From contig NZ_KB904328.1 of NCBI RefSeq assembly GCF_000379965.1, positions 310,001 through 374,000 of the forward strand: 64,000 nt of DNA. The letters run 5' to 3'. Of this stretch, positions 1 through 9,576 are shown piece after piece. The stretch comes from Hoylesella nanceiensis DSM 19126 = JCM 15639 (GTDB lineage Bacteria; Bacteroidota; Bacteroidia; Bacteroidales; Bacteroidaceae). The notes beneath the pieces are model-generated. The model was not told the DNA's origin, made no database searches, and saw only the letters and a program-made list of their open reading frames with translations. Both the position numbers and the translations under genes were made by a program. Every line of letters starts with the position of its first letter. Position 1 is the first letter of the stretch.

Positions 1-1
1 G

Positions 2-1120
2 GAATGGTTTTTGCATCACCACGACACCGACGAACGCTACGACAACGTTATTCTTCATGTGTGTGGTGAGGTAGACGACATTGCAACAACGAGCAAAGGG
101 CGACCAATTGAGCAGATGATTCTGCCCATTCCTGCCCCCATCGAGGCGTGTTATCAAGAGCTAATGTCTCCTCACAACTCGTCTGCTCCATGCTATCTGC
201 ATGCTGCCAACATGCCTAAAATTAAGCAAAGAGCGTGGCTCAGCGCATTGCAAACAGAGCGGTTAGAGCGCAAAACGAAGGCGATCTTTGAGCGACTCGA
301 CAAGTGTAACAAGTCGTGGGAGCAGGTTTTCTTCGTAACACTCGCCCGAAATTTTGGCTTTGGCATTAACAATAACGCCTTTGAAGAATGGGCTTTCAAT
401 GTGCCTTTGCACGTAATTGACCACCATAGAGACGATTTGTTGCAGGTAGAAGCTTTGTTCTTGGGGCTTGCAGGCTTGTTAGACGAGGGTCAGATGAATG
501 ACGAACAGAGCCAAAAAGTGGCGAACGACGCCTATTTTGCAAGGCTCAAGCAAGAGTATAACTATCTTTCGCACAAGTTTTCTCTCTCGTGTATGAGGGC
601 TTCGCACTGGAAATTCTTGCGTCTTCGACCTCAAAATTTCCCTCATCTGCGCATCGCTCAGTTGGCAAGTTTGTATCATCTGCGCCAAATTGGGTTGAGA
701 TCGATGCTCGAAAGCAAGGATATTGCCTCTATTCAAAAGCTTTTTTGCTTTGAAACGAGCAGTTATTGGCAACACCACTATACGTTCGGAACGCCCTCGA
801 AAAAGGGGTCTAAGCAGCTTTCTAAAGGCTCGATAGAGCTCATTACCATTAACACCATCGTGCCTTTGCTGTTTGCTTATGGCAAATATAGCAACAAAGC
901 GGAATTGTGCAACACTGCACTCGACTTTTGGGAACAGCTCGAACCCGAACAAAACCACATCGTTACGCAATGGAAAAAAAGTGGTTTTTGCATCGAATCG
1001 GCTGCCGACACGCAGGCACTTATTCAGCTTCACAACGAATATTGCGCCACGAAAGATTGCTTGAGATGTCGCTTTGGCTTCGACTTTCTGCGCTCTTGCA
1101 CGGCAACCAACAATAAATGA
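2..1120 (+). CDS. DUF2851 family protein (5' end outside window)
   Basis: The reading frame is open to the left edge, so the N-terminus is missing; the in-frame TTG at 11 is not a convincing start because family-like coding (EWFLHHHDTDERYDNVILH) precedes and spans it. The match to the DUF2851 family is by recognition of this H-rich, D-containing segment and the C-terminal cysteine/arginine motif (CLRCRFGFDFL). The molecular function of the family is not known to me. It ends 24 bp before the thioesterase gene on the same strand, so the two may be co-transcribed. Confidence 0.75.
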   Translation, partial: EWFLHHHDTDERYDNVILHVCGEVDDIATTSKGRPIEQMILPIPAPIEACYQELMSPHNSSAPCYLHAANMPKIKQRAWLSALQTERLERKTKAIFERLDKCNKSWEQVFFVTLARNFGFGINNNAFEEWAFNVPLHVIDHHRDDLLQVEALFLGLAGLLDEGQMNDEQSQKVANDAYFARLKQEYNYLSHKFSLSCMRASHWKFLRLRPQNFPHLRIAQLASLYHLRQIGLRSMLESKDIASIQKLFCFETSSYWQHHYTFGTPSKKGSKQLSKGSIELITINTIVPLLFAYGKYSNKAELCNTALDFWEQLEPEQNHIVTQWKKSGFCIESAADTQALIQLHNEYCATKDCLRCRFGFDFLRSCTATNNK

Positions 1121-1144
1121 GATATAAATTTAAATAAGATAAAA

Positions 1145-1555
1145 ATGGAATATGTATTTACTATGAAGATGAGCGTTCGTGACTATGAATGCGACTTGCA
1201 GGGTATTGTGAACAACGCTAACTATCTTCACTACATAGAACATACACGACACGAGTTCTTAAAGCATGCAGGGGCTAACTTTGCAGAGCTTCATCAAAAC
1301 GGAATAGATGCGGTTGTGGCTCGCATGAACCTACAATATAAAACGCCATTGCGCAGCGACGACACCTTCGAATCGTGCCTCAACCTCACTAAAGAGGGTA
1401 TTCGTTACACTTTTTATCAAGACATCTACAATGCCACTACCCGCCAATTGTGCTTTAGAGCCAGTGTTGATGTGGCGTGCATTGTGAACAACCGACTTGG
1501 AAGGAGTGAGGAGTTAGATGCTATTCTCGAGCCGTTCTTACTCAAAAAACCATAA
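1145..1555 (+). CDS. Acyl-CoA thioesterase, 4HBT hotdog fold (YbgC/FadM type)
   Basis: This 136-aa protein is the right length for a single hotdog domain. The N-terminal block RDYECDLQGIVNNANYLHY matches the 4HBT signature, with the catalytic Asp before the Q-G-I-V-N-N-A-N-Y stretch and the helix ending in HYIEHTRHEFL. Family members hydrolyse thioester bonds of short or aromatic acyl-CoAs in the cytoplasm; the substrate cannot be read from the sequence. The stop precedes the likely dprA start by 31 bp. An ATG at 1518 in another frame would make dprA overlap this gene, but it adds a non-conserved extension. Confidence 0.85.
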   Translation: MEYVFTMKMSVRDYECDLQGIVNNANYLHYIEHTRHEFLKHAGANFAELHQNGIDAVVARMNLQYKTPLRSDDTFESCLNLTKEGIRYTFYQDIYNATTRQLCFRASVDVACIVNNRLGRSEELDAILEPFLLKKP

Positions 1556-1586
1556 AATCGACCTTCAAACCCCACCCCACCTTCAA

Positions 1587-2723
1587 ATGAAAACTACACC
1601 TCAAGAAATAATCAACGCCATAGCAGTGAGTAAGATGGGCTTTTACAAGCTATCTGAAACGCTCGAAATACTGCAAAAACTAGGCTCGGCAACTGCCATC
1701 ATAGAACATCGAAACAATATAAAAGATGTGCTCCCCGATGCCTCTGTTAAACTGGTTGAAACGCTCAAAAATACTGATCGCTTTTTAATTCAGGCGGAAC
1801 AGGAATTTATTTGGACTCAAAACAATGGTGTAGAGGTGCTTTGCTGGGGCGACGAACAATATCCACAACGATTGAAGGAGTGTGCCGATGCTCCCCTAAC
1901 GCTGTTTTATAAGGGTTCTGCCAACCTCAATAAACAACGCATTATCTCGATTGTGGGAACAAGAAAATGCACGCATTATGGGCAAGACCTTATTAAACAT
2001 CTAATAATGGAATTGCAACGGCTCTGCCCCGACGTGCTCATTGTGAGCGGTTTGGCTTATGGTGTAGACATCAATGCACATCGCATGGCTCTCGATCATC
2101 ATTTCGAAACGGTGGGAGTGTTGGCTCATGGGCTCGATTATCTATATCCTCACGCTCATAAAGAAACGGCATTACAAATGCTTTCGCAGGGCGGTTTACT
2201 CTCAGAGTATTGCACAAACACGAAAGCCGACAAGATGAATTTTGTGAGAAGAAATCGTATTGTGGCTGGAATGTGCGACGCTTGTATTTTAGTGGAGAGT
2301 GCTTTGAAGGGCGGAGGCTTGATAACTGCAGGTATTGCGAAGGACTATTCGAGAGAGGTTTTTGCCTTTCCCGGGGCAGTAGGTGCTCCTTATAGCGAGG
2401 GTTGCAACGCTCTTATTGCTCAAAATGGGGCGGCTCTCATCACTTCGGCTAATGACTTGGTGGAGAACATGAATTGGGACAACATCTCATTGCTCAACAA
2501 AGCAAAAGAAAAGGGTATCGAACGAGAGTTGTTTCCCACGCTCAATGACAACGAACAACAGGTGGTTGAGGCTTTGAAAAAGCACAATAACCTACAAATT
2601 AACATGTTACTTGCCCAAACAAACCTGTCGGTTGGTGAACTATCGGCGGTGCTCTTCGAGCTGGAAATGAAGGGTATTTTGAGGGCAATGGCGGGCGGAA
2701 GCTATCATTTATTGATGTTATAG
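1587..2723 (+). CDS. dprA: DNA-processing protein DprA
   Basis: This is the Rossmann-like single-stranded DNA binding protein that loads RecA during natural transformation. Core motifs are present: VGTRKCTHYGQ at about residue 122, SGLAYGVDINAH at about 152, the FVRRNRIVAG loop at about 218, then VVES-like LVESALKGGGLITAG and FPG. A C-terminal winged-helix-like region follows (about 310-378). The ATG at 1587 is preferred because the upstream in-frame ATG at 1518 lies inside the thioesterase gene and adds 23 residues of low-complexity sequence. Confidence 0.93.
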   Translation: MKTTPQEIINAIAVSKMGFYKLSETLEILQKLGSATAIIEHRNNIKDVLPDASVKLVETLKNTDRFLIQAEQEFIWTQNNGVEVLCWGDEQYPQRLKECADAPLTLFYKGSANLNKQRIISIVGTRKCTHYGQDLIKHLIMELQRLCPDVLIVSGLAYGVDINAHRMALDHHFETVGVLAHGLDYLYPHAHKETALQMLSQGGLLSEYCTNTKADKMNFVRRNRIVAGMCDACILVESALKGGGLITAGIAKDYSREVFAFPGAVGAPYSEGCNALIAQNGAALITSANDLVENMNWDNISLLNKAKEKGIERELFPTLNDNEQQVVEALKKHNNLQINMLLAQTNLSVGELSAVLFELEMKGILRAMAGGSYHLLML

Positions 2724-2807
2724 CCCAACAAAAGAACAGACTTTTAAGGATAACTCATTATATATCAAACTAAAGGGCGAAGGCTCTTACACACGAATAA
2801 TTGAACA

Positions 2808-3809
2808 ATGAAGATAAGAAATATAGACCTTGGCGAGAAACCTTTGTTCCTTGCGCCAATGGAAGACGTTACAGATATTGGCTTTCGAATGCTTTGTAAG
2901 CGTTTCGGAGCAGCGATGGTATATACCGAATTTGTTAGTGCTGAAGCATTAGTGCGCAACATTAAATCTACTATCAACAAGCTTTCTATTGCGGATAGCG
3001 AACGACCTGTGGGCATTCAGATATATGGTCGTGATGTAGAATCGATGGTTGAGGCGGCTAAAATCGTTGAACAGGTGTCGCCAGATGTGATCGATTTGAA
3101 CTTTGGTTGCCCCGTTAAAAAGGTGGCAAGTAAAGGAGCTGGATCGGGAATGTTGCGCAATATCCCCCTTATGTTAGACATTACGAGAGAGGTTGTCAAA
3201 GCTGTTAAAACGCCTGTAACGGTGAAAACACGTTTAGGTTGGGACAGTGAGAACTTGATTATCACCACTCTTGCCGAGCAATTGCAAGATTGTGGTATCG
3301 AAGCTCTAACCATTCACGGTCGAACAAGGGCTCAAATGTACACGGGAAATGCCGATTGGTCGCTTATTAAAGAGGTGAAAAACAATCCCAGAATTCATAT
3401 ACCTATCATCGGAAATGGCGACATCACCACTGCCGAAGAGGCGAAAATGGCTTTCGACCAATATGGCGTTGATGCTGTAATGGTGGGTAGAGCGACCTTT
3501 GGACGCCCATGGGTGTTTAAGGAAATGAATGAGTTGATTCAGGGAATTGACGGCAAAAGCACGGCTCTTACTATCGACAACAAAATCGATATACTAAAAG
3601 AACAACTCGAAATCAATGTCGAAAAGATCGATGAATATCGTGGAATTCTTCACACTCGACGTCACCTTGCATCGAGTCCGATATTCAAAGGGATCCCAGA
3701 CTTTAAACAAACCCGCATCGCTATGCTAAGAGCTAACACGGTAGACGAGCTGAACTCGATATTAGAAGACTGCCGAGTGCGCCTAAAGAGCATCGAACCT
3801 GCAGAATAA
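2808..3809 (+). CDS. dusB: tRNA-dihydrouridine synthase (DusB type)
   Basis: The 333-aa protein is an FMN-dependent TIM barrel that reduces uridine to dihydrouridine in tRNA D-loops. It starts with LFLAPMEDVTDIGFR, contains the Dus signature DLNFGCPVKKVASKGAGSG with the catalytic Cys, and has the barrel motifs TIHGRTRAQMYTG, GNGDI and VMVGRATFGRPWVF. Length and domain order are typical of the family. The gene lies 84 bp after dprA on the same strand. No convincing terminator was seen before the next promoter. Confidence 0.93.
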   Translation: MKIRNIDLGEKPLFLAPMEDVTDIGFRMLCKRFGAAMVYTEFVSAEALVRNIKSTINKLSIADSERPVGIQIYGRDVESMVEAAKIVEQVSPDVIDLNFGCPVKKVASKGAGSGMLRNIPLMLDITREVVKAVKTPVTVKTRLGWDSENLIITTLAEQLQDCGIEALTIHGRTRAQMYTGNADWSLIKEVKNNPRIHIPIIGNGDITTAEEAKMAFDQYGVDAVMVGRATFGRPWVFKEMNELIQGIDGKSTALTIDNKIDILKEQLEINVEKIDEYRGILHTRRHLASSPIFKGIPDFKQTRIAMLRANTVDELNSILEDCRVRLKSIEPAE

Positions 3810-3903
3810 ACCAAACCCTTTTGCAGAACAGTCTGAGCATAGGACGAATGAAAAATAAATTGTAAAGGTTCGATAAAAAGCACGTTTTCTGCATTATTTT
3901 TAT

Positions 3904-3911
3904 TACCTTTG
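3904..3911 (+). promoter_or_regulatory. Promoter -7 box of the DEAD-box helicase gene
   Basis: TACCTTTG matches the Bacteroidota -7 consensus TAnnTTTG and lies in the AT-rich spacer after dusB. No clean TTG -33 element is visible. Transcription from here would give a leader of about 150 nt. Confidence 0.55.
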
Positions 3912-3985
3912 CACCCGATTAAAGCTTTAACCCACTCGTTGCAAGTGAGCAGAGATGGCGTTGAAGCTTTTGTTTAAATAGAAAG

Positions 3986-4035
3986 TTGAGCATATATGGT
4001 GTCATTATTGTGACGGGGACACACAAGATGCTCAA
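3986..4035 (+). promoter_or_regulatory. Long leader hairpin upstream of the DEAD-box helicase
   Basis: TTGAGCAT (3986-3993) pairs perfectly with ATGCTCAA (4028-4035). Inside it GTGTC (3999-4003) pairs with GACAC (4018-4022). The hairpin ends 28 nt before the start codon and has no terminal T-run, so it is more likely a structured 5' UTR than a terminator. RNA-helicase leaders are often autoregulatory; that role here is inference. Confidence 0.5.
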
Positions 4036-4063
4036 ATAGTTTTAATAATAAAAAAAGAAAAAT

Positions 4064-5989
4064 TTGAAGACATTTGAAATGTTAGGCATTAGCGAAGAGA
4101 TTCGCAAAGCCATCGAAGAGTTAGGTTTTGAGCATCCAACACCTGTACAAGAAGAAGTTATTCCATATTTGTTAGGAGAAGGAAACGATGTTATTGCACT
4201 TGCACAAACAGGTACTGGCAAGACTGCAGCATACGGTTTACCACTCATTCAAAAAGTTAATCCACAACAAAAGCACACTCAAGCACTCATATTATCACCT
4301 ACCCGTGAGCTATGTTTGCAGATTTCTGACAGCTTAAGCGACTTTTCTAAATATATCAAGGGCTTAACTGTGGTGCCTGTTTATGGTGGAACATCTATTG
4401 AAACACAAATTAAAGCACTTAAAAAAGGTACTCAAATTATTGTAGCAACACCAGGACGACTCATCGATTTGATTCATCGTGGAGTGGCAAAGCTCGAAAA
4501 TGTAACCAATGTTGTATTAGATGAAGCCGACGAAATGTTGAACATGGGCTTCTCTGAAAGCATTAACGAGATCTTAGAGTGTGTTCCTAAAGATAGAAAC
4601 ACTTTGCTCTTCTCGGCTACAATGAGTAAAGAAATAGAGCGAATTGCACGCAATTATCTCACCAATCACAAGGAAATAGTGGTAGGAAGCCGCAACGAAG
4701 GAGCCGAAAGCGTTAATCATATCTACTATATGGTGAACGCAAAGGACAAATATCTTGCCCTAAAGCGCATCGTTGACTATTATCCAAGCATCTTTGCCAT
4801 TATCTTCTGTCGCACAAAACGTGAGACTCAAGAAATTGCAGATAAGCTTATTCACGACGGATACAACGCTGAAGCATTGCACGGAGACCTCTCTCAACAA
4901 CAAAGAGACCTCACTATGCAGAAATTTAGAAAGCATACAACGCAGTTTCTCGTTGCAACTGACGTGGCAGCACGTGGCTTAGACGTTGATGATCTTACCC
5001 ATGTTATTAACTTTGGATTGCCCGATGACATCGAAAGTTATACCCACCGAAGCGGAAGAACAGGTAGAGCAGGTAAGAAAGGTACATCTATTTCGATTAT
5101 ACACACCCGTGAACGCAGTAAGATGCACGCCATTGAAAAGGTGATTAGCAAAGCTTTCGTTGAAGGAGAAATACCCGATGCAAAGGCAATATGCAGTAAA
5201 CAGCTTTACAAGGTGATGGACCAAATATTGAAAGCGGACGTGAACGAAGAAGAAATTGCACCTTTCTTGGCAGAAATCAATCGTCACTTTGAATACGTAG
5301 ACAAAGAAGATATCATCAAAAAGATTGTTAGTATGGAGTTCGGTAAATTCCTTGAATACTATGCTAACGCTCCTATTATCGAAAAACCAAGTAGAGGAAG
5401 AGGCGAAGACCGAGGCTCGAAAGGTGGCAGAAGAGATGGTAGTGGACAACGAAGAGGTGGCGAACGCCGTGCACCTCGTGCGGTAGAGTCGGGTTTCAAG
5501 CGTCTTTTCATCAACTTAGGAAAGGCCGATGGCTTCTATCCTGGAGAGATAATGCAATTCATCAACAAAAATGTTAAGGGTAGACAACAAGTAGGTCACA
5601 TCGATCTTCTCGACAAAATATCTTACATTGAGGTTCCCGAAAGAGACGCAAACAAGGTGATGAAGGCTCTAAGCGGAAGCATTTACAAGAACAGAGAGGT
5701 TCGTTGTAACGACGCAGAAGAAGGATCTAACGGCAGAAAAGGACGCTCAACTGGTGGCAGAAACGCTGGTGGCGACTCGGACAACAGATACGAAAAACGC
5801 TCAAGACAACGCAATTCGAATGGCGAAAGACGTCAAGGCGGCAGAAACTCAAAGGGTTATTACACTGAAAGAGGCGAAGAATCGGGCGATTGGCGTCAGT
5901 TCTTTAACGATAAAAAGGTGAACTTAAGAGGTGAAGAACCAGACTTTAGCGAAGATGGTTGGGCACGTCGTAAACCCAGAAAGAAATAA
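4064..5989 (+). CDS. deaD: DEAD-box ATP-dependent RNA helicase with DbpA-type RNA-binding domain
   Basis: All helicase motifs are in order: the Q motif (GFEHPTPVQ), AQTGTGKT, PTRELCLQ, TPGRLID, VLDEADEM, SATMS, HGDLSQQQRD, ATDVAARGLD and HRSGRTGRAGKKG. After about residue 440 there is an R/G-rich linker, then a DbpA-like RNA-binding fold (GFKRLFINLGKADGFYPG) and a second R/G/N-rich tail. Family members remodel rRNA and mRNA and assist ribosome assembly. The TTG at 4064 (MKTFEMLGISEEI) is favoured because the added residues resemble homologues; ATG at 4079 is the alternative. A strong terminator follows. Confidence 0.92.
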   Translation: MKTFEMLGISEEIRKAIEELGFEHPTPVQEEVIPYLLGEGNDVIALAQTGTGKTAAYGLPLIQKVNPQQKHTQALILSPTRELCLQISDSLSDFSKYIKGLTVVPVYGGTSIETQIKALKKGTQIIVATPGRLIDLIHRGVAKLENVTNVVLDEADEMLNMGFSESINEILECVPKDRNTLLFSATMSKEIERIARNYLTNHKEIVVGSRNEGAESVNHIYYMVNAKDKYLALKRIVDYYPSIFAIIFCRTKRETQEIADKLIHDGYNAEALHGDLSQQQRDLTMQKFRKHTTQFLVATDVAARGLDVDDLTHVINFGLPDDIESYTHRSGRTGRAGKKGTSISIIHTRERSKMHAIEKVISKAFVEGEIPDAKAICSKQLYKVMDQILKADVNEEEIAPFLAEINRHFEYVDKEDIIKKIVSMEFGKFLEYYANAPIIEKPSRGRGEDRGSKGGRRDGSGQRRGGERRAPRAVESGFKRLFINLGKADGFYPGEIMQFINKNVKGRQQVGHIDLLDKISYIEVPERDANKVMKALSGSIYKNREVRCNDAEEGSNGRKGRSTGGRNAGGDSDNRYEKRSRQRNSNGERRQGGRNSKGYYTERGEESGDWRQFFNDKKVNLRGEEPDFSEDGWARRKPRKK

Positions 5990-6015
5990 TATTATCCTTC
6001 ACGACAATCCTGTTT

Positions 6016-6051
6016 GGCATTTAAATCCCCTGTGGTTTAAATGCCTTTTTT
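6016..6051 (+). terminator. Rho-independent terminator after the helicase gene
   Basis: GGCATTTAAA (6016-6025) pairs perfectly with TTTAAATGCC (6036-6045) and is followed by six T residues. Confidence 0.9.
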
Positions 6052-6483
6052 GTGCCCTTTTGGTTTCTGAATAATATTCTTAAAATGGAACAAAACAACT
6101 CATTTTAGACAACAACACCCCTCAAAAAGTCATTCTGCATCCCAAATCCGAAAAAATAAAATGTAAATGAAAAGCAATACCAATTGAAAAATATTGTTTA
6201 TTTTTGTACAAAACATTCATTAATCAATTGCAAGAGCCAGAAAAACGAAGAGGAAATGGAGCAAAAACACTGTTGTTCTATGCCCTAACTGCCTCGCCTT
6301 AAACAATTCAATCATGACAGATAAACGTAAGATATCCTACACTTTGCCACAATTATTATATTTTTTGAATGATATGTGCAAGAATCCTTAGCCTTAAAAA
6401 GTTAATTTTGCAAGCAAAGATTTGAATTAACTTCATATAAAACCCAAACAATCAGACAATATTTAAAATCACACCAGAACATC
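6052..6483 (+). promoter_or_regulatory. SusC upstream region with two -7-like boxes
   Basis: This AT-rich spacer carries TATTTTTG (6199-6206) and TAATTTTG (6403-6410), both matching TAnnTTTG. Neither has a TTG at the usual 19-21 bp. As the regulated spacer of a polysaccharide utilisation locus it should contain the binding site of the hybrid regulator, but no clear direct repeat was found by eye. Only short open frames occur here (for example 25 codons from 6314), with no sign that they are genes. Confidence 0.4.
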
Positions 6484-9400
6484 ATGAAGACGAAATCATT
6501 TTTAATTCTGACACTTTTAGGATGGCTTTCGGTTGCTACTGCAATGGCACAAGAACTGATCGTAAAAGGACTTGTTACTGATAATACCCAAGAACCACTT
6601 GTTGGCATTATTGTAAAAAGCAAGATTCAGTCGGTGGTGACCAATGCAAATGGTCGCTTTGAACTCAAAGCAAACGAGAACGACGTCCTGACTTTCTCGG
6701 GCATTGGATATGTTACAGCCACTCGAAAGGTGAACTCTGCCAACGAAATGACTGTCGTATTAGCTGAGAAAAACGAAAACATCGACGAGGTAATCGTGGT
6801 AGGAACAGCGATGAAACGTAGCGATCTTACAGGTTCATTGTCTACTGTTAACTCTCAAACACTGAATCAAAAGCCTGCAACTTCTATCAATGAAGCCCTA
6901 CAAGGACGTGTTGCAGGTGTATTTATCACACCAGGTCAAAGCCCATCTGATGGTGCTGGCATCAAAATTCGTGGTACTAACACCATTAACTCAGGCAGTA
7001 ACCCTATCTATGTCGTTGATGGTATGGTGATGAGCGATGCCTTTAACTTCTTTAACTCTATCAATCCAAACGATGTTGAGGAGATTCAAGTGCTTAAAGA
7101 CACATCTGCTACTGCCCTATATGGTTCTCGTGGAGCTAATGGTGTAGTGGTAATCACAACCAAAAAGGCTAAACAAGGCAAAGGACAAATATCTTATGAC
7201 GGCTGGATTGGCGTGACTACAATGGGTCATCGCCCTGCAACAATGAACACACAACAGCTTTATGACTTGCGTCTTGAGGCGTTTGCCAATGGCTATATGT
7301 ATAACAATCCAACAGCAGACCGCCAGTCTTATATAGATAATGTATTACTAAAGAACAACATGGCCTTCTCTGAAGAAGAGCTTGCAGGTTACAATTCGGG
7401 CAATACTTATAACTGGCTCGATCGTGTTTCGCAAACAGGTATCAAGCAAAACCACACTCTTAGCTTCTCTAAAGCTACCGAAGGCACCAACCTTTATGTG
7501 AGCTTCAACACTACGAACACAAAGGGTGTGATTCTTAATACACGCCAAAAAAGCTACACAGGTCGTGTTAATGCCGACGCAAACATTAATCAATGGGTGA
7601 AGATTGGTACCAATACTTCTTTCACATACACTGAAGATAACGTTCCTTCTGACAACGTATTCAACAAGTCTTTATGGGCAAATCCCATGATTGATTATGC
7701 TCCTTACGAAGCAGATGCAACTCGTCACCTAAAGGATTACAGAACTCTTTATTGGAGAGCGCATACAGAACAGAACAATAACGACTTCAATCCGTTCAAC
7801 TCTTTGGAGATTTCTCAAGACAGACAACGCAACTATTTGACTTCAGTTAACTACATTAACATCAATCCTATCAAGGGTTTAAACATACGTTCGACCTTCT
7901 CTTTGAACCACACTACACAGGCTTGGTTTGAATATATACCAACAGGTATTCAAGAAACTGAACGTAACAACAACGGAGATGCATTTTCTAAGCACGAGCG
8001 TTGGAGCACCACTACATGGCAATGGGACAACTCTTTGAGCTATGTTACAATGTGGGACAAACACCGACTCAACGCTATTTTGGGCACAAGTACAAGTAGA
8101 ATCACCAACAACTATACCCTTGCAGGTGGTAGTAGATTTGCAAGTAACGACCTAACTTATCACAAGTTAAGCGGAGCAGCTAACTTAGAAAAGCGTTTAA
8201 TCGATTCTGATTTCACCAATAGTAGCTTATTATCGTTCGTATCTCGTGTGAACTACGACTACGACAACCGCTACTTTGCTACCTTTACTGCACGCTATGA
8301 TGGTTCATCTAAGTTTGGAACAGGTCACAAATGGGGCTTAATGCCTTCGTTCTCACTTGCTTGGAACATGGCTGGAGAGCAGTTTATGCAACCTTATAGC
8401 TCTTGGCTTAACAAGTTAAAGATACGTGCTGGCTATGGTGTTACAGGTAATCAAGATATTGAAAACTATGCTTATCTAACACTTTATTACCCTCAAATAT
8501 CTAATGGAGTGGCTTCTTATCGCACAAGTGGACGCAGAGGTACACCTGGAATAACATGGGAAAAGCAACGACAAACGAACTTTGGACTTGATGTTGCTAT
8601 GTGGAACAACCGCCTTAGCATGAGCATTGATGCCTTCTTTATTACCAACGACGATCTTTTAATGAATCACTCTCTTAACAGAACATCTGGTTATACCAAC
8701 ACTTGGGAGAACATCGGAACCATGACTAACCGTGGTTTGGAATTCACTGTGAATGCAACTCCTATCCAAACTAAAGACTGGCAATGGAATGTTGGTGCTA
8801 ACTTATCGTTCGATCGCAATAAGATTACCCGTCTATACGGTGGCGTTAAAGAGATATTGAACGACACTTACAGAGAAGGAAACATCTTCTTAAACGAGCC
8901 TTTACACACTATTTATACTTATCGCACAGGCGGAATTGCTAACGAAAGCAACCGCTCTCAATGGGAAAACGTGAACTATAACGGTAAAACGGTGGCTCTT
9001 GGCGACCTATTCCCTGCTGATCTCAACAACGATAAGGTGATTGATCAAAAGGATAGAGAGATAGTTGGAACCACAACTCCTAAGTTCTATGGTGGTTTCT
9101 CTACTGACATTACTTGGAAAGGCTTAACACTTAACACTGTTTTCAACTATTCTGTTGGAGCAAAAAGAATTAGCTCTTACTACGAAAGCCTCATCAACAG
9201 TACTGGTGTAAGCAGCGCTTCAACTGATTTACTCGATCGTTGGACACCTCAAAATACAGGTGCTCAATTCCCAAGAGTAATAGATAATGTGACCTTATTC
9301 AATAGAGTTTCACCCTCAGACCTTGATTTCTCTATTCAAAATGCGTCATATCTAAGACTCTCAACTCTATCATTGAGTTACCAAGTGCCAAGAAGTATCC

Positions 9401-9552
9401 TCTCATCTATAAAAGTTAACTCATTGAAAGTGTACTTCACTGCATCTAATCTCTTCTGCATCACTCCTTATAAAGGCTTCGATCCAGAATTAGGAGATAG
9501 CAAATATCCTCCAACAAAGATGTTTGTTTTTGGTCTTAACTTTAGTTTTTAA
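6484..9552 (+). CDS. SusC/RagA family TonB-linked outer membrane protein
   Basis: This 1022-aa receptor has a signal peptide ending near AMAQ, a carboxypeptidase-like regulatory domain (GLVTDNTQEPLVGIIV), a TonB plug beginning EVIVVGTAMKRSDLTGS and the SusC motif SATALYGSRGANGVVVITTK. The barrel ends with aromatic VFGLNFSF, as expected for a BAM substrate. It imports oligosaccharides across the outer membrane with the SusD lipoprotein encoded 24 bp downstream. The following FG-GAP protein and glycosidase genes complete the locus. Full length, no truncation. Confidence 0.95.
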   Translation: MKTKSFLILTLLGWLSVATAMAQELIVKGLVTDNTQEPLVGIIVKSKIQSVVTNANGRFELKANENDVLTFSGIGYVTATRKVNSANEMTVVLAEKNENIDEVIVVGTAMKRSDLTGSLSTVNSQTLNQKPATSINEALQGRVAGVFITPGQSPSDGAGIKIRGTNTINSGSNPIYVVDGMVMSDAFNFFNSINPNDVEEIQVLKDTSATALYGSRGANGVVVITTKKAKQGKGQISYDGWIGVTTMGHRPATMNTQQLYDLRLEAFANGYMYNNPTADRQSYIDNVLLKNNMAFSEEELAGYNSGNTYNWLDRVSQTGIKQNHTLSFSKATEGTNLYVSFNTTNTKGVILNTRQKSYTGRVNADANINQWVKIGTNTSFTYTEDNVPSDNVFNKSLWANPMIDYAPYEADATRHLKDYRTLYWRAHTEQNNNDFNPFNSLEISQDRQRNYLTSVNYININPIKGLNIRSTFSLNHTTQAWFEYIPTGIQETERNNNGDAFSKHERWSTTTWQWDNSLSYVTMWDKHRLNAILGTSTSRITNNYTLAGGSRFASNDLTYHKLSGAANLEKRLIDSDFTNSSLLSFVSRVNYDYDNRYFATFTARYDGSSKFGTGHKWGLMPSFSLAWNMAGEQFMQPYSSWLNKLKIRAGYGVTGNQDIENYAYLTLYYPQISNGVASYRTSGRRGTPGITWEKQRQTNFGLDVAMWNNRLSMSIDAFFITNDDLLMNHSLNRTSGYTNTWENIGTMTNRGLEFTVNATPIQTKDWQWNVGANLSFDRNKITRLYGGVKEILNDTYREGNIFLNEPLHTIYTYRTGGIANESNRSQWENVNYNGKTVALGDLFPADLNNDKVIDQKDREIVGTTTPKFYGGFSTDITWKGLTLNTVFNYSVGAKRISSYYESLINSTGVSSASTDLLDRWTPQNTGAQFPRVIDNVTLFNRVSPSDLDFSIQNASYLRLSTLSLSYQVPRSILSSIKVNSLKVYFTASNLFCITPYKGFDPELGDSKYPPTKMFVFGLNFSF

Positions 9553-9576
9553 CCTCATTTTGAATCAATTAGAGTC

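Noticed and set aside
479-1033. Minus-strand open frame of 184 codons
   Set aside because: It is antisense to the DUF2851 gene, and the plus-strand frame is the one with family sequence.
6314-6391. A 25-codon open frame upstream of susC
   Set aside because: Short, AT-rich and without a recognisable product or clear start context; it is more likely leader DNA.
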